From: Pteria penguin
Taxonomy: Eukaryota; Mollusca; Bivalvia; Pterioida; Pteriidae
Reading direction: 5' to 3'
Assembly (NCBI GenBank): GCA_035048485.1
Contig: CM068587.1
Span: forward strand, 25,190,534-25,254,533
DNA length: 64,000 nt
Every line of letters begins with the position of its first letter. The first letter of the stretch is position 1. Made by a program: the position numbers and the translations under genes. Positions 1-11,300 of this stretch are shown here, one piece after another. Below the pieces are notes generated by a model. It did not search any database and had not been told where the DNA came from. It saw only the letters and a program-made list of their open reading frames with translations.

Positions 1-49
1 TACATGGCCAGGGTCAAGGAAATTAGATAACTCTGAAAACACCAACAAC

Positions 50-215
50 CACTGATGGGTTCGCCAGCAGACCTCCCTATAAAGAAAACCAAGGCCCTTG
101 ACAGGTTCAACAGCAGATCTTTCTACAGTGAAAACCCCCAATTCTCTACAAGAATACCAGCAGAACTTCTTACAGAGAAAACCAATAACCCTCAATAGGT
201 ACACCAGCAGACCGT
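50..215. repeat. Short tandem repeat, about 50-bp unit
   Basis: About four diverged copies of a unit containing CCAGCAGA followed by a stretch ending in GAAAACCAA or similar. Copies are recognisable near 65, 108, 160 and 210. No coding potential was recognised. The flanking bases 1-49 and 216-364 show nothing identifiable. Confidence 0.55.
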
Positions 216-364
216 CCTGCTTGTCTTGATCGGAATTCAAAGTGAGAGTTCCAGTACAACAGTTATGTCACTTGGAGGACAAGGTTCTAAAAACCAATAT
301 AAGATGAAATAGTCAATACAAACATTTACTTATGATGGCCTAAGAACTTGCATCTAAGTTGCAT

Positions 365-1062
365 TGGAGGTCATACTCAACACACAGTCTTACACTGGAG
401 GACACACTTAGCACACAGACTTATACTGGAAGGCATACTCAGCATATGAACACATTGTTATATAGTTACTGCATCTGCCTGATGCATCATATAGAAATTT
501 ATACCTTTGAAACAGACCACCTCGAAGTAGTGAAGGATCTTTTACATGCCATGCCTATTGTGACATGGGATCTCAGTTTTCACTGTCTCGGCTGAAAGAA
601 AGGGCACTGGTGCACCCATGGAGGGAATTGAATCAAGGCTTCTGGGTCATGAGCCGAGCACCTTAGTCAATGGGCTACATCAGCTTCATTTACTTTGAAG
701 GACATTCACTGCACACTGAAATTTACATTGGAAGAAATACTCCGCACACTGAGACTCACATTGGAAGACATACTTGGCACACTGAGACTCACATCGGAAG
801 GCATACTCAGCACACTGAGACTCACATTGGAAGACATACTCAGCACACTGAGACTCACATTGGAAGGCATACTCAGCACACTGAGACTCACATTGGAAGA
901 CATACTTGGCACACTGAGACTCACATTGGAAGGCATACTCAGCACACTGAGACTCACATTGGAAGACATACTCAGCACACTGAGACTCACATTGGAAGAC
1001 ATACTCAGCACACTGAGACTTACATTGGAAGACATACTCTGCGCTTTGAGATTTACAATTAA
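365..1062. repeat. 33-bp minisatellite, interrupted by a SINE
   Basis: The unit contains CACACTGAGACTCACATTGG followed by AAGACATACTCAG or AAGGCATACTCAG. About ten regular copies run from roughly 720 to 1050. Two or three diverged copies lie at 365-450, with a reverse-oriented SINE between them and the main array, and scattered relics continue to about 1215. The unit is a multiple of three, so several frames stay open; those frames are artefacts and not genes. Confidence 0.9.
455..690 (-). mobile_element. tRNA-derived SINE, reverse orientation
   Basis: Read on the minus strand this shows the order shared by all family members in the window: a tRNA-like head (here with a weak B box), a segment resembling TCTTTCGGATGAGACAG, a segment near AAAGATCC, and a tail containing GCATCAGGCAGATGC. 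It sits inside the 33-bp minisatellite. It is diverged, so it is probably an old copy. Confidence 0.7.
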
Positions 1063-1219
1063 TGACTTAATTAGCAACTTGGCAGTTCACTGGAGAACAT
1101 AATCCATATATACTTAAAATGGACTTAACACATACATAAATAGGAGGACATACTAAATATACTAAAACTTAAAGGACATACTCAGGACTTACCCTGGAAG
1201 AGGTATTCAGCACACAGAT

Positions 1220-3430
1220 GAATGTTGATGCTAGTATGCAGCCCTGATACTAGGCGATAAAATGTCCTTTTCTCCAAGCACAGCCCTACAAACAATAGAG
1301 TCAGATTTTATTGTACACGTAATATATGGAACAGGATAAAATGTTTCTAAGGAAATCTTCAATATATTACGGAAATGTTTTGTGTTATGATGTTGAACAG
1401 TAAAAGTAGACAGAGGAAGGAATAATTGGAAGATGATACTTTCATATTGATGAAGCTGATGATTAAATAAAGACTGGAAGTACATCTGTTACATATTCAA
1501 ATGTATGCCATAAACATGTGTTAAGTGTGTGTGAAGTCAATTAATAGACCGATGAAATCTCGCTACCAAATGAAGAGCTCTTTTGCTTAATATTTATAAA
1601 AAAAATTTCATTGAGGCATTCAAGAGAAGCATCAAATGTTTAAACAAGAGGGAAAGAAAAACTCTATGAAATGACCAAGAGCCTAGTAAGGTGATAATAA
1701 CAAGTTGTTCTAGAAAGTGATATTATGTTAGGAATATGTCTGCCTTGTAGATAATACATTACTGTGTTTTACCAATCTTAAGCGTTCCTAAACTGAAGTA
1801 ATTATTTTCAATTAATATGTAGAAATCAGAAAGCTGCTAATAAATGCAAAATAAAATCCATAACCCATATCACATAAATGTATATCATGTAATATATAAA
1901 CAAAATGACCAATGGCAACCAAATATGTAATGAAAAACATAAATACACATATAAACAAAAACATATGTATGAAAACAAAAGAATCCCATGTATTGTTTAT
2001 TGATTCTGTCTCATATTTTAAATTCAATCCTGTAATTATTAATAAACAATACAGCTATAAAGCATTTCTAGATTTTCTCCCACTATCTCTTATGTTACCT
2101 TCTCGCCCTATAATTCAAGAAAGAAACCAATTGTGAAATATCAACCTTTAACAAATTCAATGTAACCTGTTAGGTTTTATGTGGATTCAGCTTATACTAG
2201 TAGTATATATACACTATCTGTTTTAGATAAGACAAATTCATAGTAAATTGTTTATTATAAGTTGATAAAACAACATCTTTAAAATCATAGATTGTTTACA
2301 TCTTAAAGAATATATTTGACATGATTTTATGAGAATACATTTTGCAAGATTTTATATTCAAATAACCAGTTATTTCTTAATTTAAGATAATTACAAAACT
2401 ATATGTGAGGCTTCATTTCTCTGTCATAAACAATATCATGGACATATCTGTACCACAAATTTAATACATTCTGTATTGAATTAATTTTATATCAATTGAA
2501 ATACTATCATCTTGGTGTTTGTGAAAGATGTGTCCAAGGAGCTTTGTGGTGAATAAGGATGTGAGGTGTGATTAAGATGAAATGCAAAATGTAAAGGTAT
2601 ATGTCCCCAGTATATGATAAATGTATAAAATGAATTCCAAAAAATGGGTAAATGGATGACCTGAAATTTAACTAACACATATCATACAGGGAAGAAAACA
2701 ATTGTTACCCTGATGGTGGAGTTTGTTTCCTGAAAACACTGCAGTAAAAGAAAGTGAAAAGAGTCAAAAGCCAGTTAAGGAAAAGTTTTCTGAAAATGGA
2801 TAAAGTATTTATAGTGAACAAAAAGTAAAGCAAATGAGAAACGTATAAGATAATATTACACTGTATTAGTCAGAGTCAGAAAATGTCAGACAAAAATGCA
2901 AATTAAAACCATTTTCTTTTTGAAATAACAACAACATAATTATGTTGATGAAAAACTGAAACTTGCACAGAAGGCTATTCTGTCTTGGTAAGGAGTATAA
3001 TTCATGTACTCTTTTCTGTGACTTCAATTATAATAAATGTTTTAAAGTTATAGCACAAACTGAAATAGTGGCCAAGCTTAATGACAGTTGAAATATCCAT
3101 CAAAGTACTGAGACTCTATTGATTATCATATTTATTGGTTGAGCTCTAAGGAGGCTTACTAAGAGTCAGTACCCAATGAAATCCCCTAAACCTCTAAGAT
3201 ATATCTCTGGTTAAAATTCATCACATTTTTGTGGCATATGTTTAAGGAGAAAATAATGATGAACATAATCAAACACATAGTCTATAAAGAGTTTGATCCT
3301 AAATTGGGGTCTTAGTGATTGAACCAAAAATGAAATGTTTGTATCAACCAAAGAAAGTTCCATCAACATCCATTTTCATCTTTAGCAGAGTTACATACGG
3401 TATATCAAGCTATTTTGGTGTAAGAAACTT
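1220..3430. other. AT-rich stretch, nothing recognised
   Basis: No exon, RNA gene or repeat family could be identified on either strand. If ERO1 continues leftwards this may be intron, but no exon with ERO1 similarity was found here. Confidence 0.5.
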
Positions 3431-3719
3431 TTAGTGAATTTTGTTTTAAAAAGGTGTTGGAAAAGTTGGTAGTTTTTAATTTGGTACAACTTAAAAACTG
3501 AGGTACCAATAAACAAGAGCTATATGAACCATAGATTTGCAGATACAGCTTTCACAAATCTTTGTGTCTGTATATGTGAAAATGGCACTTTCTTGTATTT
3601 TCCAAGAAAGTTCACTTTCATTCTATTGTCTTCACTACCAGTCTCCTGTGAAATTTGCATACAGTGTATGATAAAAAAAAGTTCTGGGTCCCATGTGTAT
3701 GTACTTAAGAATACCCAGG

Positions 3720-4440
3720 ATTGAAAGCATTGTTGTTATTTTTCAATATAATCTCTGTCCATCTCAATGCACTGACTCTATCTCTATTCCAGTTTCTGAA
3801 TCCTTTCAAAACAGAATGCTTCATTCTGGTCCCGTAAGTGCTCATATACAGTGTCCTTATTGCTTCCAAAATTCTTAAAGCTGGCATGGCCTAGTGATAT
3901 CGCACTCGCCTCCTGATCGGGAGGCCGGGGTTCGATTCCTGCTCTAGTCATGACGGTGTCCTGTCTTTTGGATGAGACAGTAATAACCGAGGCCTCATGT
4001 TGTGGTATGCATGGCATGTTAAAGATCCCTCAATGCTTCGGGTGGGTCCGTTGCAAAGGTCAAAATTTGTATGCCCCCCATCAGGCAGATGCCATCACCA
4101 TATACGTGAAATATTTGTGGTGTGACGTTAAACAAAAATCAATCAATTAATCCAAAATTCTTTGATAAGATTTAATTTTGGGAACATATAGAAGTTAGAT
4201 AGGGGTAGATCTGGAGAATATAGTTGATGAGGAAGAACCTCGAAGCTGCATTTGCTCGCAGTTATCAATGCAACTTAGGAAGTGTGAGCCGGTGCATTAT
4301 CCTACAAGAGCAGAATGCCTCTGGTTAGCTTGAATTTCCTTGGGAATCATCCCCTTCTTACATACATACTCAATCACTGCTCTTACTTCAGTTTTCTCCA
4401 TTTTGGCAGTTTGACTGACCCTTCAACTTTTAACAGCAAA
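3720..4440 (-). pseudogene. Internally deleted mariner transposase relic
   Basis: On the minus strand a start-like segment reads MEKTEVRAVIEYVCKKG (about 4402 down to 4350), typical of the mariner transposase N-terminus. It is followed almost at once by a C-terminal catalytic segment around 4310 containing DNAPAHTS, then a decayed stretch like SPDLPLSNFYMFPK and, beyond the SINE, FGSNKDTVYEHL. In mariner elements, D-N-A-P-A-H carries the second catalytic aspartate and the SPDL region the third. The middle of the protein is missing, stop codons interrupt the rest, and a SINE is inserted at 3877-4150. It is dead. The element termini were not found. Confidence 0.8.
3877..4150 (+). mobile_element. 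tRNA-derived SINE with target-site duplication
   Basis: The 5' part looks like a tRNA gene: an A-box-like TGGCCTAGTGATATCGC and a B box GGTTCGATTCC. The body has GGATGAGACAG, TTAAAGATCCCTC, GGTGGGTCC and CAGGCAGATGCCATCACC, and the tail ends AAAAATCAATCAATTAA. A 12-bp direct repeat TCCAAAATTCTT flanks it (3865-3876 and 4151-4162), marking retroposition into the mariner relic. It is about 274 bp. Confidence 0.92.
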
Positions 4441-4499
4441 TTCTCTCTATAATCAAAAGCTTTGAAATACTACTCTCAAAATACATGTATATCACAATC

Positions 4500-5075
4500 A
4501 GGTAATGTTCAACAAGCATGAAAATGATGTTTGGGACCAATAACAGGTTATATATTATCCAGGTACTGTACCGTTCAAAAGGAAAAGGGAATGCTTTTGT
4601 TTTGTTGTTGTTAATGTTCTATGCCACTCTGAGGTTACTGCACTTACATCATGATGGTATAAGTCTGGTGCATTGCTTCATTATATTGCACTGTGCTACA
4701 GACCCTTCTGAAGCAGAGAAGGAATTTTTAACTTGCATTAAGACACAAAGTCCCAGGTTACATGTATACTGTCTCATCCATGGGACAAAGCAGGAGGCAA
4801 GATGGTAATTCAGGTAAGGAAACTCTGAACAGACATCTGGGATGGATCCAGGGTCCTCAGATTTAGGTTAGTGTGATATAACCTCAGAACCAACCCTTCC
4901 CTCATAGGGATTGCTACAGTAAAAGGTAAATAAATGACACACCATAGACAAAAGATAATGTGCTAAAAACAGCAGTGTACTGGTATATCTGTTCATTAGT
5001 GTATCTGTTTACATGTACTTCATATATTAGTAACTAGTGATCTGTTAGAATTCTGTTGTACTTTAATTTCATTAC
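4500..5075. other. Unassigned stretch
   Basis: No recognisable exon or known repeat was found. It lies on the 3' side of the last ERO1 exon identified, so it is probably ERO1 intron. Confidence 0.4.
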
Positions 5076-5116
5076 CTGTAAGTGACTGTTGGGAACCATA
5101 GCCTAATCCCTGAGAA
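5076..5116 (-). other. Candidate 41-nt microexon downstream of ERO1 exon 7
   Basis: On the minus strand TTTTCAG precedes and GTAATG follows a 41-nt open segment reading roughly SQGLGYGSQQSLT in the frame left by exon 7. It does not resemble the ERO1 sequence expected after NCFK. Including it would change the phase, so it may be an unused or alternative exon. Confidence 0.25.
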
Positions 5117-5264
5117 CTGAAAACAAAGCATATATATATTAGTATGCAAATACAGCTGAATACTAAATTAGATCGAACAAGTCTTAGTTTGAAACAGTCT
5201 GAACTTATGACTGCATTATCATGAAGTATATCATAGAAGTTTCGAATGGAATTGTTTGACATAC

Positions 5265-5385
5265 TTGAAGCAGTTTTCTTCATAGATGCTGCGCCATATT
5301 CTATGAGGTGAAGCTCCTCTATAGCCTGTGTATCGTTCAGGATTTAACAGAAGGTCCACATAGTTACAGTCCGAAGAATTGTCAT
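5265..5385 (-). CDS. ERO1: ERO1 coding exon 7
   Basis: Acceptor TTGTAG and donor GTATGT. It encodes the strongly conserved ERO1 block with [14 protein letters not shown] and IYEENCF. Enters in phase 1 (codon begun by the previous exon's G) and leaves two bases into a codon. Confidence 0.93.
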
Positions 5386-8300
5386 CTACAATACAAAATT
5401 ATCATCCTCAAAAATAAAGAATGGGGCATATGAATATGAAATCCATTATAGCTCTCCTAATGCACAGAAAAGTATATTTTATCACTTCTTAATTAGCTAG
5501 TGCACAAAAACTTACGAGACATCACAAAGCAGGCCAAACTGAAACATTTGAAAAGGGGGCCTAAACCATGAATTTCATTTCATAACATGTAAAAAAAAAA
5601 TTGTTCCATGATCGGCCAAAAAAAAAAAAAAAAAAATAGCTTCCCCCTCACCCAATTTCCTACCACCCTGCTAAATATCTATCCACATTTAATACACTGT
5701 AGTATATCACTGGTTAGTTGTCTTGTAAATACTGTAACTGCATTCTAATGCACAATGAATATGTGTATACATGCTAGCTTGTGTGTTCCATATGTGAAAA
5801 AAGAATATCACTCAGTACCCTAGCAGTTTGTATGTAGAAGGAAGGATGTTGGATGCTGTTATATGCTGCATTGATATGTATTGCTCTACAAGCAACACAT
5901 TTGACAAGTTGCATGTAACCAAATACTCTGACAAGTCTGATGCTCTAATGCTTGTATTTTCATGTTATTACCTGAATCTTTATGGCCATTTTGGTAATAA
6001 TAAAGGACATATTAAAGATAATGTAACTAAACACCTTTTCATTTCTTATCTATCACCTATACAAATTAAGCTATCAGAAAACTATAAATTTACTTATGGT
6101 CTGAAGAATTTTTTGCTTATGTATTTAGGATGAATTCTTTTACCATCTAATTCGCAGAACTTGTCTTCTTGGTCATCGTACTTGGTCCAATTCTGGAATG
6201 CTTCCCTACTTTCTTTACTGAAAAAAACCCCAAAGAAATAAAGCAATACAGGTACAGAGGAATGAATTGGAATTCTGTAAGCAAAGACAAATTCAGGATT
6301 ATCTGGCACACAAGCATCGACCAGTGCATCAAAATTGTCCAGTGTACCAGGATTGTCAAGTACACCAGGATTGAACCAGAAATGTCAAGTGCACTAAGAT
6401 TAACTAGAGCACTAAGATAAACTAGTGCACTAAGATTGTCTAGTGAACCTGGACTGTCCTGAGCACCAGGATTATCCAGTACACCAGGATTGTTTGGTGC
6501 ACCAAAATTGTACAATGCACCAAGTTCTTGTTCTAGGCACACAAGATTGTGTCTTGCACATAAATATTCTCTGACTTTTACCTAAGAGTAGCAAATATTA
6601 CACTGAATTCACTTCATTTACACATAAAAACTCTGTATGAGGATATCAAAGTTCTTATTCTTAAGAGTAGAGGTATCCAGTAATTTGCTGTTTGGTTATC
6701 AGTAACATTTTAACTAAAATTCTATAAGCACTTACATGTACCAATAATGTTTAGTGCTCTATGGCCTTGACAGGAAAGTTTATTACATCATTTACATTCT
6801 ATGTATAATGCACACCTGCAAAATTATCTTAAGAAACTTTACTTTTTTTTACTTGTTAATGGTGTTTAAGCTCAGAAGTTGTTTTGTTGTTGTTGATATT
6901 TACCTGATAATTGAGTCATGTGTGTAGAGGTATTTTCTGATAGTTTTGTACATGCATTGTGCTCTGAGGTAATATTTAATATATGCCTGATAATGCTCAT
7001 AGCTCAATACTGGTAATTACCTGATAGTGGTATCCAGGGCACTGAGCTCTCGTTCTTCAGCACATGATGGCTCTTGTTCCTCTTCTTGGGCTTCTTTGGT
7101 ATACTGATTTCACAAAAAAAGCCCAACTCTTAAGTTAACTCTATATCAACACTAGATTGAGCAGACTGAAGGTAATATACTTTTATCAAAATAGCACACA
7201 TCGACACAGTCTTAATTAATATCACTTCATCAATTACCCTGATATAGTACAATAACAAACATATAAATACATGTACAGTACATACTGTAATTATATTTCA
7301 AGTAAGATATTTTTATGATATAAAATGTTTTCATACACACTAAAAGACTTATTGTTGTAAAGCTAAACAAAGGATAATAAAACCAATACAGGTTTGGATT
7401 TAGTTTCCTATCTAGATTTTTAATGTATACAAATTAAATACAAATGAGATTTTTTGTATAATAGTTACATCTATTAATGATTGAATACCTTATTTTCTAT
7501 GGGTTTTTCCTCTTCTTTCTCCTTTTTAATACCCTCTGGAACATCTTGCTGAAACCAGCATAGATAATATTGCTATCAGTATGTGAAACTCATCAGATGA
7601 GCAAAAACATCTGGTTAAAATTTTACCAGTCTGATGAAACTAGTAACAATTGTTTCATTGAAATATGAGACTTTACCAGAAATGTCCTGTTAAACACATA
7701 TAACTTTTGCTCACAATGATAACTTACTATAAAATGAAGGGATTGAATAGTGCTGAGGGCCAGAATTGCATGTATTGAATCAGGGATCTGTACATGTATA
7801 TATCTAAACTTCCTCCTAATGTACATCCAGAGTTCTACATGATGGCCGAATTACATTGTATTATCAGCTGCTTGACTAACAAGATGGGGATACAAATTCA
7901 GTAAAAACTACACAAGGTCTTAATGTAGCTACTGTGTGTATGGATAATTATTTCCTATTAGTGCATTTTGCTCCCCCCCCCCCCTCCTTTCCACTTCAAT
8001 ATCATATTTGGAAATGAAATTTCTTCTGATTTTCTTAAACAACCCAGATATAGCAGATTACACATGAAACACATAGACTGAAAATAAAAATTCCCATATA
8101 ATATCTAGTTTCAAAGATCCATAATGTAGATCCATAATTTATTGTCTAAAACAAAATGTAAATTGTACTGCAAAAAATTTTGTATCACGAAGTTCCAGGA
8201 CTTTTATTGTGTATATATAATTTTTTGCTAGGACTTTTTAACAAAACATAACTTTTCCGAAGGCATATGCACAAGTTAATTTCTACTTAGTGTGGATTTT

Positions 8301-11300
8301 AAATCACTGGGTCAATAATGTAAGTTGTAAATAATTGAAATAATTTCAAAGCAAACTGTCAAATTCTGATGGATGTCCTGGTTCCTGTCGTTTGTTGTAA
8401 ATAGATTGCTACAAATGGTACCACTATCAACTCTGCTAATGAAAGTTATATTTTACTCAACAAAATCCAGTATATTCTTGTTATAAAAACTCATTGCACT
8501 ACTTACGCACAAGAAGGAATTGGGATTATGCTCAAAACTCCACTTTGCCAGAATCTTGCTTGCTTTAATTAATTATCATTGCTATAAGTCTGGATAACAC
8601 AATTCTGACCAAAAATATTGATAACAGTATGCAAGCTCATAATGCTTATACAATGATCTTTATTCAAGAATTACACACTTTCATGCTCAAAAGTGTTCTT
8701 TCATTCAATTGCACTTTGCATATGTCTGAACTCAGAAGCTACTATACCTCAGGGCAGGACTTTACATTGCAGTCTTTTAGTGCACACTGGCTATCATCAC
8801 TCCAGAATGGACAAACTTTATTCAGATTCACCTAAAAAAACAATACATATAATCTACATTGAAAACAATGCTATGTTAGTTTCCTTCACAAAATCAAACC
8901 AATGAATATGATCTGTATGAGTGAAATGCTCTAAATGGATTATATTATTTCAATTATAACAGTCCATTATTTCTACAAACTTTTAATATGATCTGTTCAG
9001 TGAAAAATGTATCCATAATAACATCAACATAATGCGCTTGACGGAAAAGAAAAAAAATAAGTAAAGTAATAAGTAAAGTAAAGTAAAGCAAAATAAGTAA
9101 AGTATTAATGGAGTGACAGGTTATTCAGCAAATGGTTGATCACACATACGGATGTCATAACAACAAAGAGACAAAATAAACTCATATTCCATTACAAAAT
9201 AAATGCCATTTAATCAAAAAGAAATTAAAACTAAGACAAACATGTGCCTGTATAGGATGAATGATTGAAAAAACAAATAAGCAATGTGGATATGAAAAAT
9301 TCTACATTATCCCCCAAATTTCTTTTCAAAACAATATTCATTATGTGCATATACTCAGAAAAATCTTGATTAACTTACCTTAAAATACCTGAAGTAATCT
9401 CTTGACACTAAGCTCTGTAAGCGAGGATATATTTTTTCGTTGTTTAAGGTGTCAATACTTTCTATTTTGCATTCACAGTCATCAACTTCTCCTTTTAACT
9501 GTTAAAAGTAAAAAAAACAAACAATTTATTTACATTGTATATTTTACAGATTCATATTTCTTATCTGATTATATATATATATATATCTAATATTCTATGT
9601 GTACGTATATATATCCAGTTGAAGCAAAGGCTTATTATGGGATTGGAGGTATTTTACAAAGAATCCTCAGAAGATGTTTAGAGAATATACAATAGGACCC
9701 ATATTCTTGAAAGAAAATATACATTGATTTTGTGTGAGAGTTGTTAGACATGCACAGTACCCCCATAGATTTGTTTTGGGGAGTTTAATTTGGTTTCTGA
9801 CAATGTCAAAAACAAAAGTAAATGCATGGTGTTATGTCACTGTGACATTAAATTAAAAGCATGTATCAGAGAAGAAATTCACCAAAAGGCACAAACTTGA
9901 ACAATCAGAGTTGAGACCAAGTACAAAAAGGGGTAAAAAAAAAGTCTCCTACTGGGCTAATTTACCCATTATGAATGCACAAAACATACAATACAAAATA
10001 TTATAAGCAGGGCATTCAAAAGGTAAATTGTATGCAGACTAATATTTATATAAAAGTATCATAACCACACCCATCAGGAAAGGTTAGTTACTAGGTTTAC
10101 ACTAAAGTCCAACCCTTTGTCAGTATCTTAATATTAAAATAAAAAATGTAAAAGTAATGCATGCTACATTACTGTGAAAGTAACAACAAGGTAACAGGGT
10201 GGACATTCATAGACCCCTGAATATCAAAGATGAGATAAGTGACTGGAAGGGATGATCAGTGGCAGTATCAACAAGGTAACAGGGTGGACATTCATAGACC
10301 CCTGAATATCAAAGATGAGAATAGTGACTAGAATGGGTAATCAGTGGCAGTATCAACAAGGTAACAGGGTGGACATTCATAGATCTCTGAATATCAAAAG
10401 ATGAGATAAGTGACTGGAAGGGGTAATCAGTGGCAGTATCAACAAGGTAACAGGATGGACATTTTTAGATCTCTGAATATCAAAGATGAGAATAGTGACT
10501 GGAATGGGTAATCAGTGGCAGTATAAACAAGGTAACAGGGTGGACATTCATAGATCTCTGAATATGAAAAGATGAGATAAGTGACTGGAAGGGGTAATCA
10601 GTTGCAGTATCAACAAGGTATCAGGGTGGACATTCATAGATCTCTGAATATCAAAAGATGAGATAAGTGACTGGAAGGGGTAATCAGTGGCAGTAACAAC
10701 AAGGTAACAGGGTGGACATTCATAGATCTCTGAATATGAAAAGATGAGATAAGTGACTGGAAGGGGTAATCAGTTGCAGTATCAACAAGGTATCAGGGTG
10801 GACATTCATAGATCTCTGAATATCAAAAGATGAGATAAGTGACTGGAAGGGGTTATCAGTGGCATTAACAACAAGGTAACAGGGTGGATATTCATAGACC
10901 TCTGAATATAAAAGATGAGATTAGTGACTGGAAGGTGTAATCAGTGGCAGTAACAACAAGGTAACAGGGTGGACATTCATAGACCCCTGAATATCAAAGA
11001 TGAGATTAGTGACTGGAAGGTGTAATCAGCGGCAGTAATAACAGGGTAACAGGGTGGACATTCATAGACCCATTTGTAAAGGTCTGGAACATACAAGTGA
11101 ACACAAAAGTATATCAATTCTGAATGCATGAGATATATGTGGACTTAAACCTTGTATAATAACTTTTACACCTACATATTAGAATGGGCATACATGTAAT
11201 ACAATTAATACAAATAACACTTAGAAATCAAACTATTTGTGGGAATGTGCAAATTATATGATCTATTATACAATATATTGTGCAAAGTTCCATTAACATT

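Noticed and set aside
670..1102. Overlapping long frames on both strands with HTETHIGRHTQ- and LRLTLEDILS-type repeats
   Set aside because: They are the 33-bp minisatellite translated in different frames; the unit is a multiple of three without stops. No start context, homology or splice signals support a gene.
1231..1485. Minus-strand frame as a possible further ERO1 exon
   Set aside because: No ERO1 motif (such as the CxxCxxC region or the tryptophan-rich helices) is present and no matching splice sites were found.
6147..6542. 131-codon minus-strand frame overlapping ERO1 exon 6
   Set aside because: It reads the exon in the wrong frame and then the 20-bp array; the real exon 6 is in another frame, fixed by ERO1 similarity and splice phases.
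10170..11075. CRISPR-like regular repetition (also at 30340, 42720 and 53330)
   Set aside because: The repeats are directly abutting without unique spacers, lie in introns of a eukaryote, and have no cas genes. They are minisatellites.
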